Below, in pieces: positions 16,543 through 24,815 of a stretch of 64,000 nt of DNA. The stretch comes from an uncultured Bacteroidia bacterium (GTDB lineage Bacteria; Bacteroidota; Bacteroidia; Bacteroidales; F082). Position 1 is the stretch's first letter. Each line of letters opens with the position of its first letter. A program made the translations under genes and the position numbers. The DNA is taken from positions 1 through 64,000 of the forward strand of contig CADCIH010000001.1 in the NCBI GenBank assembly GCA_902801465.1. The letters are read 5' to 3'. Below the pieces are notes generated by a model. The model had not been told where the DNA came from, did no database searches, and saw only the letters and a program-made list of their open reading frames with translations.

Positions 16543-17088
16543 TTATGCCAGTTTCTTCACCTCGTCGATAAACATGTTGCCACGCTCCTCATAACCGATC
16601 TCCTGGTCTTTGCAGGCGGGGGAGAAGAGCACCAGGTCGTTCTCCTCGGCGATGATCGACGCCACCCTCACAGCCTCCACAATGTCGGAAGCTTCATAAA
16701 TCTCATTCACGACACCTCTGAAGGTCATCTCGATGTTCTCTTTTTCCGCGCCCAGGCTGACGATGGCTTTTACCTTCTGCTTGGCCGTCTCGATGAGTTC
16801 GCTGTAATTGTTGTGCCCGTTGCCACCCACAATCCACACCACTGGGTTGACGATGTTCTCGAAGGTGAACCAGGTGGCGTTGACGCTCTCGGCTTGGGCA
16901 TCGTCGTAGTAAAGCACACCGTCGATGGTGTCGATGTAATGTTGGCGGTGACACAACGTGGTGAAGTCGCCCATGCAGTTCTTGATGCTCTCCTTGCGGA
17001 TCTCCAAAACCTTGGCGGTGATGCTCGATGCCATGTTCTCAGGCTTGCGTTCCTTGGCTTTTTTCGGTGATTCAAATAAGTATCTCAT
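16543..17088 (-). CDS. orphan MurD C-terminal domain (no ligase core)
   Basis: Protein of 181 residues in the usual murD position between mraY and ftsW. From about residue 16 it aligns by eye only with the end of the MurD central domain (ENMASSITAKVLEIRKESI) and the whole C-terminal domain: CHRQHYIDTIDGVLYYDD, NATWFTFENI, VVWIVGG, VKAIVSLG, LFSPAC, YEERG. The UDP-binding domain, the GTNGK-type ATP loop and the carbamylated-lysine region are missing. Expected DSKATN reads DAQAES, and the ASFDLF/ASLDQF stretch after SPAC is shortened to KDQEIG, so substrate-contact residues are lost. Upstream only a 26-bp gap remains, leaving no room for the rest of murD. It cannot be a ligase alone; a regulatory or structural role, or decay, is possible. 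Confidence 0.82.
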   Translation of the reverse strand: MRYLFESPKKAKERKPENMASSITAKVLEIRKESIKNCMGDFTTLCHRQHYIDTIDGVLYYDDAQAESVNATWFTFENIVNPVVWIVGGNGHNNYSELIETAKQKVKAIVSLGAEKENIEMTFRGVVNEIYEASDIVEAVRVASIIAEENDLVLFSPACKDQEIGYEERGNMFIDEVKKLA

Positions 17089-17091
17089 AAC

Positions 17092-17119
17092 TTTTATCTT
17101 TTATCTCTTATCTTTTATC
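17092..17119. repeat. heptamer-unit repeat between mraY and the MurD fragment
   Basis: Four consecutive units TTTTATC, TTTTATC, TCTTATC, TTTTATC. The mraY stop codon (17115-17117) lies in the last unit. A related copy is at 49070-49104. Confidence 0.8.
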
Positions 17120-18392
17120 TAATCTTGAATGTCAGAAGCGTAAACGCCGCCAACAAAATGGTCACAATCCAGAATCGAATGGTGATCTTCACCTCATGGT
17201 GGACGGTGTTGTATCCTTCGCCATGGCCTTTGAAAGTGACTGTCGAGTTGGGCCAGGCTTTTTTGAAGTCGCTGTAGCTTGTCCTGAAGTGGTCGTGCAA
17301 CGGGGCTTTCTTCCAGATACGGTGTTTCTTGCCGTGTTTCACAAAATGTCCGACATCGAAGTTGGCGAAGATCTCGAAGAGGAACACACCGCAGAGCAGG
17401 GGTAGCAACAGTTCCTTGTGCATGATGATGGCCGATACTGCGATGATGCCGCCGATGGTCAGGCTTCCAGTGTCGCCCATGAAGATTTGGGCGGGATAGG
17501 AGTTGAACCACAGGAAACCGATGAGGGCTCCAACGAATGCGGCCAAGAACACTACAAGTTCTTCGCTTCCAGGGATGTACATCAGATTGAGGTAGCTGGC
17601 GCTGACTGCATTACTGGAGATGTATGCCAAGATGAGCATCGTTAAACCTATGATTGCGGAGTTGCCCGAAGCCATGCCGTCCATGCCGTCGTTGAGGTTG
17701 GAGCCGTTGCTGACGGCTGCCACGATGAAGACGGTGAGAAGCACAAGGAATACCCATGCCAAGTTGTACATCCACTTGGGACCTGCCCATTTGAAGAGGT
17801 CTGCATAGTTGAGGTCGTGGCTCTTCACGAACGGGATTGTGGTACGGGTCGACTTTACGTCGGGACTCTTTACCACTATTTCTTTGTTGTTCTCGATTTT
17901 CAGCTGCACCGACTCGTTGATTTGCACGGCGGGACTCATACGCAGCGTGAGTCCGACAATGAGTCCGAGCAAGACCTGTCCGCCCAGTTTCACTTTCGGT
18001 TTCAGGCCTTCCTTGTTGTGCTTGAAGGTCTTGATGTAGTCGTCGGCAAAACCCAATATTCCGAGAATCAGCGTGGTGACAATCATCAGCAGGGTGTAGA
18101 CACTGTGGAGTTTTCCCACCAGTAGAACTGGGATGAGGATGGATGCGATGATGATGACGCCTCCCATGGTGGGTACGCCCACTTTCTTGGTGTTATATGG
18201 GTCGATGCTGGCGTCGCGCTGGGTCTCGGTGACTTTCTTGTGTTTCAGCATCTTGATGAACCAGTTGCCAAACCATACCGATACGATGAGCGACAGGATG
18301 ATGGCAATGGCGGCTCGTGAGGTGACGTAATTGAATGCGCCCGCTCCGGGGAAGTTGATTTCTTGCAGATACTGAAACAGGTAGTATAACAT
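17115..18392 (-). CDS. mraY: phospho-N-acetylmuramoyl-pentapeptide transferase
   Basis: Ten-helix membrane enzyme that makes lipid I from UDP-MurNAc-pentapeptide and undecaprenyl phosphate. The 425 residues include the family marks FADDYIK (catalytic Asp pair), NLNDGMDGMA, FMGDTGSLTIGG and the late HHxE-like PLHDHFR region. An extra loop between residues of about 150 and 200 is common in Bacteroidota. It is four bases after murE. Confidence 0.97.
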   Translation of the reverse strand: MLYYLFQYLQEINFPGAGAFNYVTSRAAIAIILSLIVSVWFGNWFIKMLKHKKVTETQRDASIDPYNTKKVGVPTMGGVIIIASILIPVLLVGKLHSVYTLLMIVTTLILGILGFADDYIKTFKHNKEGLKPKVKLGGQVLLGLIVGLTLRMSPAVQINESVQLKIENNKEIVVKSPDVKSTRTTIPFVKSHDLNYADLFKWAGPKWMYNLAWVFLVLLTVFIVAAVSNGSNLNDGMDGMASGNSAIIGLTMLILAYISSNAVSASYLNLMYIPGSEELVVFLAAFVGALIGFLWFNSYPAQIFMGDTGSLTIGGIIAVSAIIMHKELLLPLLCGVFLFEIFANFDVGHFVKHGKKHRIWKKAPLHDHFRTSYSDFKKAWPNSTVTFKGHGEGYNTVHHEVKITIRFWIVTILLAAFTLLTFKIR

Positions 18393-18395
18393 GGC

Positions 18396-19895
18396 TTATT
18401 TCTCCTCTAATGCTTTTGATAGTTCTTCTTTGTCGTCGAAATGGCGTTTTTCGCCTTTGATGATCTGATAGTCCTCATGGCCCTTGCCAGCCAGCAGGAT
18501 GATGTCGCCTTTCTTGGCCAGCGCCACCGCGGTGCGTATGGCTTCCCGGCGGTCGGTGATCGAGAGCACCTTTGACATGTCTTTGGGCTCGAGGCCGGCT
18601 TTCATCTGGCGGATGATCTCTTCTGGGTCCTCATTGCGGGGATTGTCGCTGGTGAGGATGACACGGTCGCTGAGACTTACTGCCACGGCGGCCATCTCAG
18701 GACGCTTGGTGGTGTCACGGTTGCCGCCACAACCCACCACGGTGATGACGAGCGGAGAACTGAGAACGGAGAACGGAGAACTTTCCGTTTTCCGTTTTCC
18801 GTTTTCCGTTTTCACCTCGTTGATGGTCTTGAGTACGTTCTCCAACGCATCTGGGGTGTGTGCGTAGTCCACGATCCCTACGATGCCGGTGTCGCTATGA
18901 ACCATGTCGAACCTGCCATTGGCACCTTGCAACTTGCTGAGTTCCACGAGGAGTTCGTCCTTGTCGAACCCTAGGCTGATGGCTGCACCGTAGATGGCGA
19001 GGATGTTGCTGGCATTGAAGCCGCCCACCAAGCGGGTAAAGAGCTCCGTTCCGTTGATCTTCATCAACATGCCGTCGAAGTGGCTTTCCATCACCAATCC
19101 TTTGAAGTCGGCCTCGTGTTTCAAAGCGTAGCTCAACTTCTTTGCGTTGGTGTTTTGCAGCATCACCGCCCCGTTTTTGTCGTCGAGGTTGGTGAGGGCA
19201 AAGGCACTGGCCGGAAGGTCGTCAAAAAATTTCTTCTTGGCGTTTCGGTAGTTGGCCATGGTTTTATGATAGTCGAGATGGTCGTGTGTCAGGTTGGTGA
19301 AGATGCCTCCCGCGAAATGCAGACCAGCGATACGGTGCTGGTCGATGGAGTGGGAGCTGACTTCCATGAAAGCGTATTCGCAGCCATGGTCCACCATCTT
19401 GCGGAGCAAGGCGTTGAGCTCTACGGGGTCAGGGGTGGTGTGGGTGGCGGGGATGACTTCATGGTCGATGATGTTCTCTATAGTGGATAACAGTCCGCAG
19501 GCGTAACCGGCATCGGTGAACAATCTGTAGAGTAATGTGGCGATGGTCGTCTTGCCATTGGTGCCTGTCACTCCTGTGAGCTTTAGCGACCTTGAGGGAT
19601 TGCCGTAGAAGTTGGAGGCTCCCACGCCTAACACGTAGGCGCTGTTGTCGACACGGATGTAGGTGACGTTGGGGCTCAGTGTCTTGGGCATCTTCTCGCA
19701 GATGATGGCGCTGGCGCCTTGCTCCACGGCCTTGTCAATATAGTCATGGCCGTCGGTCTGGGTGCCTCTTATCGCGAAAAACAAGGTGCCTGGCTCCACT
19801 TGGCGTGAGTCGAACGACACTTTGGTGATGTCGAGGTCTTTGTCACCCACCAGTTCCAGCAAGTTGCAGTTGACGATGATATCTTTGATTTTCAT
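18396..19895 (-). CDS. murE: UDP-MurNAc-tripeptide synthetase with in-frame repeat insertion
   Basis: Adds the third stem-peptide residue to UDP-MurNAc-dipeptide. The 499-residue protein shows the ATP loop [33 protein letters not shown] and, near residue 410, SDNPRNEDP. The DNPR form marks meso-diaminopimelate as substrate. Residues of about 361-381 ([20 protein letters not shown]) are not part of the fold: they are encoded by a heptamer-repeat element lying between the central and C-terminal domains, just before [12 protein letters not shown]. It overlaps ftsI by four bases. Confidence 0.97.
   Translation of the reverse strand: MKIKDIIVNCNLLELVGDKDLDITKVSFDSRQVEPGTLFFAIRGTQTDGHDYIDKAVEQGASAIICEKMPKTLSPNVTYIRVDNSAYVLGVGASNFYGNPSRSLKLTGVTGTNGKTTIATLLYRLFTDAGYACGLLSTIENIIDHEVIPATHTTPDPVELNALLRKMVDHGCEYAFMEVSSHSIDQHRIAGLHFAGGIFTNLTHDHLDYHKTMANYRNAKKKFFDDLPASAFALTNLDDKNGAVMLQNTNAKKLSYALKHEADFKGLVMESHFDGMLMKINGTELFTRLVGGFNASNILAIYGAAISLGFDKDELLVELSKLQGANGRFDMVHSDTGIVGIVDYAHTPDALENVLKTINEVKTENGKRKTESSPFSVLSSPLVITVVGCGGNRDTTKRPEMAAVAVSLSDRVILTSDNPRNEDPEEIIRQMKAGLEPKDMSKVLSITDRREAIRTAVALAKKGDIILLAGKGHEDYQIIKGEKRHFDDKEELSKALEEK
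18754..18815. repeat. heptamer-unit inverted repeat inside murE
   Basis: Left arm GGAGAAC, TGAGAAC, GGAGAAC, GGAGAAC (18754-18781); right arm TTTCCG and then TTTTCCG three times (18782-18808). It is open in the murE frame and lengthens the protein by about 21 residues at a domain boundary. Confidence 0.9.
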
Positions 19896-21949
19896 TTCTT
19901 TTCCAGTGTTAATTCGATTAAACCTCCCGGCCGCAGCGAGTCGCCCGCGGGTACCGATTGATGGACGACTTGTCCGTAGCCTTCGAAAGTGGTGGTCCAG
20001 CCCATGTTCTCAAGCAAATACACGGCGTCGCTGATGTTCATCCCTTGCACGTTGGGGACGCGCATCGGGTCGTATAGTATGGGGTTGGTGTCGTAATGGT
20101 ATTCGGCGTCCCTGATGGTGAGGGGCTCTGTCTCGATCAAGCCTTTGATCTTGGTGGCATAAACCCGGTCGGCAATCTCCTTGAAGGCTGGCGCGGCCAC
20201 CTTGCCTGCGGAATAGAACCTGCCTTTGGCTTTGCTGATCACCACGATGCAGCTGTAGACCGGATGCTCGGCGGGGAAGAACCCGACGAAGGTGACGTTG
20301 TAGTCGCGTTCCCATCTGCCTTCAGCGTTGATCCACTTGTAGGCTTTCTTCTCCACGTTGTAAAGCTGTGCCGTTCCGGTCTTTCCGGCGATGCCGTATT
20401 CGGTGCCCTTCAAGGCCTTGGCCGTGCCGCGGAGGACGACACCTTTCATCATGCTCTGCAAGGTGTCGATGGTTTTTTTCGAGGCGATATGTTCGTTAAG
20501 GACGACGGGCTCGATGGTCTCGAGGGTGACGCCTTCCTTTCGGATCTCTTTGACAAACTGGGGTTTCATCATCCTGCCTCCGTTGGCGACTGCGTTGTAG
20601 AGTGTGAGGATTTGCAATGGGGGCAGTCTGAGTTCGTAGCCGATCGACATCCAAGGGAGAGAGGTCTTTGACCAATTGTTCTTGTTGAAAACGGGGTGTT
20701 TGATATACGGCTTCGCCTCGCCCGCCATTCCTGTCCCCAACGGTGTGTTCAAGCCCATTGCGTAGAGGCCGTTGATGTAGCGTTCGGGGGCGTTCCCGAA
20801 GTAGTCGGTGATGAGTTTGGCGGTGCCTTTGTTGGAGGATTGTTCGAACACCTCGCGTATGGTTACCCTGCCGTCTTCGTTGACGGGGTGGTCGTCGTAC
20901 ATCTTCTTGTTGGAGAAGGTGAGGGGGGTATGGGCGCGCCCGATGTTGAGGTTGCGGGTGTTGACGTTAAGCTCAGGATAGGTCTCGAGCAGCACGAGCA
21001 TGGAGGCGAGTTTGAAAGTCGATCCGGGCTCTATGCCTACGCCCAGAGCGAAGTTGTAGCCTTCGAAGCACTGGTTGGTTTTCTTGTCGCGTTGCAGGTT
21101 GGTGATGGCTTTCACTTCGCCGGTAGCCACTTCCATGACGATGGCGCAGCCTTGTTCGGCGACGTTGTCGACGACGGCGTTGCGAAGCGCGCGTTCCGCG
21201 ATATCTTGGATGCTGATGTCGATGGTGGTTACCACGTCGTTGCCGTTGATGGCGTCGATGTTGTTGACGTCTTCAACAGGAATCCAGGTGCCGTGGTGGA
21301 GGTGACGTTGCTTGTGGCGTCCGTTACTTCCGCGGAGTATGCTGTCGCAGGCACTTTCGAGTCCTACGAGTTTGTCGTCGCTCACATAGCCTATGGTGCG
21401 TTCGGCCAGGGTGCCGTAAGGGTGGTTGCGTTTGAATTTGGGTTGCGACATGCAGAGACCTCCCTTGAGACTTCCTTTGTTGAGGATGGCGAAGGTCTTC
21501 ATCTCCTGGCACTGGCCCAAGGTGACGTTGAGGTCGACGAGGAAGTATCTCTTGTTGTTGGTCTTGGCTTCGACGAGGCCTTTCTTCCATGTCTTGGCGT
21601 CGCGTTTTGGGAACATGGTGGCGAGTTGTTGGCTGAGTTGGTCGATGCCGGCGTAGAAGGCGGTGTCATCGATGACTGACGGGTCGATGCCTACTTCATA
21701 GATGGGGACGTCGGTTGCCAGAACGCTGCCGTCGGAGGCGAGGATGTCGCCGCGCGATGCCCACAGCGTGTCGAAACGGGTCTCCACCTGCTCGGCGAGG
21801 GCTCTCAGCTCGTCACCCTCTCTGGTCTGCACCAGCAAAGCCTTGATGATGATGGTAGCCCCTACCGCCAACACCCCGATATATACCAGGAATGTCCTGA
21901 TCATGCAACTCGTTTTAGGCTCTCTTTTCATCTCTTTCTCCTTTTTCAC
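19892..21949 (-). CDS. ftsI: septal penicillin-binding protein FtsI with PASTA domain
   Basis: Class B transpeptidase that cross-links septal peptidoglycan. The 685 residues begin with a short basic tail and one membrane helix ([20 protein letters not shown]). A dimerisation region follows, then the transpeptidase domain with GSTFKLAS (catalytic Ser), SSNKGTAK and GKTGTAQ. A single C-terminal PASTA domain ([20 protein letters not shown]...) is usual in this phylum. ATG 21931 (MKREPKTS) is an alternative start. Confidence 0.97.
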   Translation of the reverse strand: MKKEKEMKREPKTSCMIRTFLVYIGVLAVGATIIIKALLVQTREGDELRALAEQVETRFDTLWASRGDILASDGSVLATDVPIYEVGIDPSVIDDTAFYAGIDQLSQQLATMFPKRDAKTWKKGLVEAKTNNKRYFLVDLNVTLGQCQEMKTFAILNKGSLKGGLCMSQPKFKRNHPYGTLAERTIGYVSDDKLVGLESACDSILRGSNGRHKQRHLHHGTWIPVEDVNNIDAINGNDVVTTIDISIQDIAERALRNAVVDNVAEQGCAIVMEVATGEVKAITNLQRDKKTNQCFEGYNFALGVGIEPGSTFKLASMLVLLETYPELNVNTRNLNIGRAHTPLTFSNKKMYDDHPVNEDGRVTIREVFEQSSNKGTAKLITDYFGNAPERYINGLYAMGLNTPLGTGMAGEAKPYIKHPVFNKNNWSKTSLPWMSIGYELRLPPLQILTLYNAVANGGRMMKPQFVKEIRKEGVTLETIEPVVLNEHIASKKTIDTLQSMMKGVVLRGTAKALKGTEYGIAGKTGTAQLYNVEKKAYKWINAEGRWERDYNVTFVGFFPAEHPVYSCIVVISKAKGRFYSAGKVAAPAFKEIADRVYATKIKGLIETEPLTIRDAEYHYDTNPILYDPMRVPNVQGMNISDAVYLLENMGWTTTFEGYGQVVHQSVPAGDSLRPGGLIELTLEKK

Positions 21950-22311
21950 TCCTCATTTCTGACTTCAAACTCCTCGTTCTCAGTAAATACTGTCCTTGTC
22001 TCCAGCGATTCTTTCAAGCCTTGCTCCTTGAGTTTCTCGATTAATACTTTTTGTGTTGACTCTTTGGTATAGGCTGATTTGGCATAGGTATATTCCACGC
22101 GGAGGTCGCGTAGCCTGTTGGAGTTGTTCTTGATGGCGCGGCTGGTGCTCTCTGCGATGTAGGCGTTGGTGATGATGAGCATCAGCAGTATGGTGAGGTA
22201 CACGAGGAATGGGAATATCTTGGAGAAATCCTCGCGTGTGAGGAAGCTGCCTCCCAGAATGTTCATGACCATTCCGCCCTTCGATGTCTTTTCTTTGCGT
22301 TCTCTTTTCAT
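21946..22311 (-). CDS. ftsL: FtsL-like cell division protein
   Basis: Small divisome protein of 121 residues: a basic cytoplasmic start, one membrane helix (FPFLVYLTILLMLIITNAYI), then a predicted coiled coil (TSRAIKNNSNRLRDLRVEYTYAKSAY). Sequence similarity to other FtsL is weak, as always; the position between rsmH and ftsI and the architecture support it. The tail [11 protein letters not shown] is encoded by heptamer-repeat units. Confidence 0.85.
   Translation of the reverse strand: MKRERKEKTSKGGMVMNILGGSFLTREDFSKIFPFLVYLTILLMLIITNAYIAESTSRAIKNNSNRLRDLRVEYTYAKSAYTKESTQKVLIEKLKEQGLKESLETRTVFTENEEFEVRNEE
21948..21982. repeat. heptamer-unit repeat forming the ftsL 3' end
   Basis: Five 7-bp units ACTCCTC, ATTTCTG, ACTTCAA, ACTCCTC, GTTCTCA, encoding the acidic C-terminus of FtsL. 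The units are more degenerate than in the other copies. Confidence 0.6.
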
Positions 22312-22312
22312 G

Positions 22313-23206
22313 TCATTTCCTTTCTGCGATTCTGAGTTTGGCGCTCCGTGCCCGGCTGTTGAGGGCGATTTCCTCCTCGGAGGGCACGATGGGCTTCCTG
22401 TTTATTATTATATAAGGTGTGATGGGGTTGCCAAAGAAGTCTTTTTCTTCTTTTCCCTCGGCGTTGCCCGTGCGGGTGAAGTTCTTCACCAGACGGTCTT
22501 CGAGCGAGTGGTAGGAGAGGACCACCAGCCGTCCGCCAGGTTTCAGCACGTAGGCGCATTGGCTGAGGAAGTTGGTGAGTGCCTCCATCTCGTGGTTCAC
22601 CTCGATGCGTAGGGCTTGGAAAACCTGGGCCAGCACTTTGTTCTCGCGGCCTCGTGGGAGTCTTCCTTGGACTGACTGCTTGAGCTGTTCTGTGGTCTCG
22701 ATAGGCTCAGCGTCACGTGCCATGATGATGTCGGTGGCAATCTGCCGGGCGTTGGGCAACTCCCCATAAAGACTCAGCACCCTGGCCAGGTCATCGAGGC
22801 CGTAGGTGTTGACAACGGTGGCGGCGTCGAGAGGGTTCGATTGGCTCATGCGCATGTCGAGTCTTCCGTCGAAACGTGTGGAGAATCCTTTCTCGGGGGT
22901 GTCGAACTGATGCGAGGAGACCCCGAGGTCGGCGATGACTCCGTCGAGTTGGCCGTTGTGGTATAGTTGGATGAAGTTCTTGAAGTAGCTGAAGTTTTGC
23001 GGGATGAAGGTGAACCGCTCGTCGTCGATGACGTTGGCCGCCGCGTCCTCATCCTGGTCGAAGGCATAGAGATGGCCGGTGCTGAGCTGCTCCATGATGG
23101 CGCGCGAATGCCCGCCGCCGCCGAAAGTGACGTCGGCATAACATCCTTCGGGCTTGATATTCAGGCCTTTGATGCATTCGCTCAATAACACCGGTTGATG
23201 GTACAT
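22313..23206 (-). CDS. rsmH: 16S rRNA (cytosine1402-N4)-methyltransferase
   Basis: Methylates C1402 in the decoding centre of 16S rRNA with SAM. The 297 residues include the start HQPVLLSECIKGL, the SAM loop YADVTFGGGGHSRAIM, AFDQDEDA, LGVSSHQFD, GFSTRFDGRLDMRM and the C-terminal LSYHSLEDRLVKNF. It is the second gene of the dcw cluster, one base before ftsL. Confidence 0.98.
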   Translation of the reverse strand: MYHQPVLLSECIKGLNIKPEGCYADVTFGGGGHSRAIMEQLSTGHLYAFDQDEDAAANVIDDERFTFIPQNFSYFKNFIQLYHNGQLDGVIADLGVSSHQFDTPEKGFSTRFDGRLDMRMSQSNPLDAATVVNTYGLDDLARVLSLYGELPNARQIATDIIMARDAEPIETTEQLKQSVQGRLPRGRENKVLAQVFQALRIEVNHEMEALTNFLSQCAYVLKPGGRLVVLSYHSLEDRLVKNFTRTGNAEGKEEKDFFGNPITPYIIINRKPIVPSEEEIALNSRARSAKLRIAERK

Positions 23207-23241
23207 TTTTTTCTTCCCTTTTTAGATTAAAAATCGTAACT

Positions 23242-23706
23242 TTACACCCCGAAACTGAAATTTGCAAACAGCTCCGCGATACCCTTTGACAACTCTTCGC
23301 TGCTGAGGCTGCCGACGTTGGCGTCGTAAAGCTCCTTGTCCCAGATTTCCATGCTGGTGACCATTGAGTTGATCACGACGTCCTTGCTCAGCTTGCCTCG
23401 TTCGAGCAGCTCTTTGGGGATCAGGATTCTGCCGCTTGCGTCGAGTTTGGCCCGCTTGCTTCCGTCGGTATAAGCCCTCACCATCTGCTGGGTGCGCTTG
23501 TCGAAACGGTTCAGCTTCTTGAAGATCTCCTCCTGCTGCAACCAGTCGCGCATGGTGTAGAGCTCCAAGTATGTGCCGTGAAGCCCGGGACGCATGACGA
23601 AATACTCGTCGGCCAGCTCGCCAAGCTGCTCCCTGAAGTCAGAGGGGAACGACAGACGGCCTTTCGCGTCAAGCTTGCAGGTGAATGTTCCGATGGGATT
23701 GCTCAT
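23242..23706 (-). CDS. mraZ: transcriptional regulator MraZ
   Basis: DNA-binding regulator of the dcw operon, 154 residues with two AbrB-like MraZ domains: FTCKLDAKGRLSFPSDFR near the start and KRAKLDASGRILIPKELL in the second half. The frame is open further upstream, but the start MSNPIGTF at 23706 was chosen because it begins the conserved fold and stands 20 bp after the -7 box. Phased MraZ boxes overlap the promoter. Confidence 0.96.
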   Translation of the reverse strand: MSNPIGTFTCKLDAKGRLSFPSDFREQLGELADEYFVMRPGLHGTYLELYTMRDWLQQEEIFKKLNRFDKRTQQMVRAYTDGSKRAKLDASGRILIPKELLERGKLSKDVVINSMVTSMEIWDKELYDANVGSLSSEELSKGIAELFANFSFGV

Positions 23707-23726
23707 ATCTTTGGGTGATTTTGATG

Positions 23727-23734
23727 CAAAGATA
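23727..23734 (-). promoter_or_regulatory. -7 box of the dcw promoter
   Basis: TATCTTTG on the minus strand, a perfect TAnnTTTG match 20 bp before the mraZ start. The -33 position falls in the MraZ box array, so MraZ binding would be expected to compete with RNA polymerase. Confidence 0.7.
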
Positions 23735-23744
23735 GGAATAATCT

Positions 23745-23769
23745 CCCCACTTTGTCCCACTTTGCCCCA
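23745..23769 (-). promoter_or_regulatory. mraZ: MraZ operator: three phased TGGGN boxes
   Basis: On the minus strand TGGGG (23769-23765), TGGGA (23759-23755) and TGGGG (23749-23745), each separated by CAAAG, so repeats recur exactly every 10 bp. TGGGN-N5 repeats upstream of mraZ are the known MraZ binding pattern in other bacteria; autoregulation is inferred from this. Confidence 0.85.
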
Positions 23770-23807
23770 CTTTTTTGGGCAAAAATGGGTATTATTTATC
23801 AAAAAAG

Positions 23808-23881
23808 TTATCAACAGGTGTGTTGATATGTGTGAATTTGTTGATAATCAACATGTTATAAATTTTTTAGTGTGTTGATAA
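23808..23881. promoter_or_regulatory. cluster of DnaA-box-like 9-mers
   Basis: TTATCAACA occurs at 23808-23816 (plus), 23847-23839 (minus) and 23881-23873 (minus), with ATATCAACA at 23829-23821 (minus). A 15-bp palindrome (TGTTGAT-A-ATCAACA) spans 23839-23853. TTATCAACA differs by one base from the TTATCCACA consensus. The stretch is AT-rich and lies between the outward-facing mraZ and acyltransferase genes. It may be a replication-origin element or a DnaA-controlled promoter; neither is proven. Confidence 0.45.
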
Positions 23882-23902
23882 CCATGATTTTAAAACTTTT
23901 TC

Positions 23903-23910
23903 TACCTTTG
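23903..23910 (+). promoter_or_regulatory. -7 box for the acyltransferase operon
   Basis: TACCTTTG, 18 bp before the ATG at 23929. It supports that start over in-frame upstream codons that lie before the box. Confidence 0.55.
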
Positions 23911-23928
23911 TCGGCAAATTTGATTATC

Positions 23929-24795
23929 ATGGAGGATAAGTACGGTAATCTAATCGATCTCAAAAAGATATTGGCAGCCAAGGCACCAAAGCTGTTGAAG
24001 CACCCTTGGCTTGTCCGCCGTATCCAGAAGCTTTTGCACGAAGATGACATCAACCGCATCTTAAGCACCTACGGTCACCTTCAAGGGGTGGAGTTTGTCC
24101 AGGCTGTCGTAAAAGACTTCAACCTGAACGTCATAGTGCAAGGCGAGGAGAACCTGAAATCCGTGGAACGTCCCCTGGTGGCCTCCAACCATCCGCTTGG
24201 CGGACTCGACGGTATCGCCCTTATCGGCACGGTGGGAAATTACTTCAAGGAACCACTCACTCCGGTAAACGATTTCCTCATGTTCATCAAGAACCTCCAG
24301 CCTATCTTCATCCCAGTCAACAAAGCGGGTAAAAGCGTAGCCAACAAAGAGGAGAACTACCGCCTCTTCAACGAGACCTTCGCAGGCGACCATGCCGTCT
24401 GCTATTTTCCCTTTGGACTTTGCTCGCGCAAGACCAAAGGAGGAAAGATCATGGACCTCGACTGGAAAAAGACCTTCATCGCCAAGGCCAAGGAATACCA
24501 CCGCGACATCGTCCCAACCCATATTGACGGACGCAACAGCAATTTTTTCTATAACCTAGCGCGACTGCGTAAATGGCTCAAGATTAAAGTCAATATCGAG
24601 ATGGCTTTCCTCCCTGACGAGTTCTTCAAACAACGTAACAAAACACTCACTATCACCTTCGGGAAACCCATCCCATGGCAAACCTTTGACAGTCGCTTCA
24701 CCGATGCCCAATGGGCTGAGAAACTGCGCTGCTACTCGTATAACCTGCCTTCCGACGTTCCTTTCAACCCGGAGATGGATTATCAAATCCCATGA
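23929..24795 (+). CDS. glsA: PlsC-type acyltransferase, probable glycine-lipid O-acyltransferase
   Basis: Protein of 288 residues with the lysophospholipid-acyltransferase signature VASNHPLGGLDGIA (HxxxxD motif) near residue 80, and PFGLCSRKTKGG as the second acceptor block. The hemolysin-type GNAT gene follows 20 bp downstream. In Bacteroides such a pair (GlsB N-acyltransferase, GlsA O-acyltransferase) makes glycine lipids, so that role is inferred here. An ornithine-lipid or general phospholipid role cannot be excluded from sequence alone. Confidence 0.72.
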   Translation: MEDKYGNLIDLKKILAAKAPKLLKHPWLVRRIQKLLHEDDINRILSTYGHLQGVEFVQAVVKDFNLNVIVQGEENLKSVERPLVASNHPLGGLDGIALIGTVGNYFKEPLTPVNDFLMFIKNLQPIFIPVNKAGKSVANKEENYRLFNETFAGDHAVCYFPFGLCSRKTKGGKIMDLDWKKTFIAKAKEYHRDIVPTHIDGRNSNFFYNLARLRKWLKIKVNIEMAFLPDEFFKQRNKTLTITFGKPIPWQTFDSRFTDAQWAEKLRCYSYNLPSDVPFNPEMDYQIP

Positions 24796-24815
24796 TATTT
24801 TAAACTGTTTCGTCC

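Noticed and set aside
18754-18815. Heptamer arrays as CRISPR repeats
   Set aside because: Units are only 7 bp without spacers, lie in inverted arms, and no cas genes are present.
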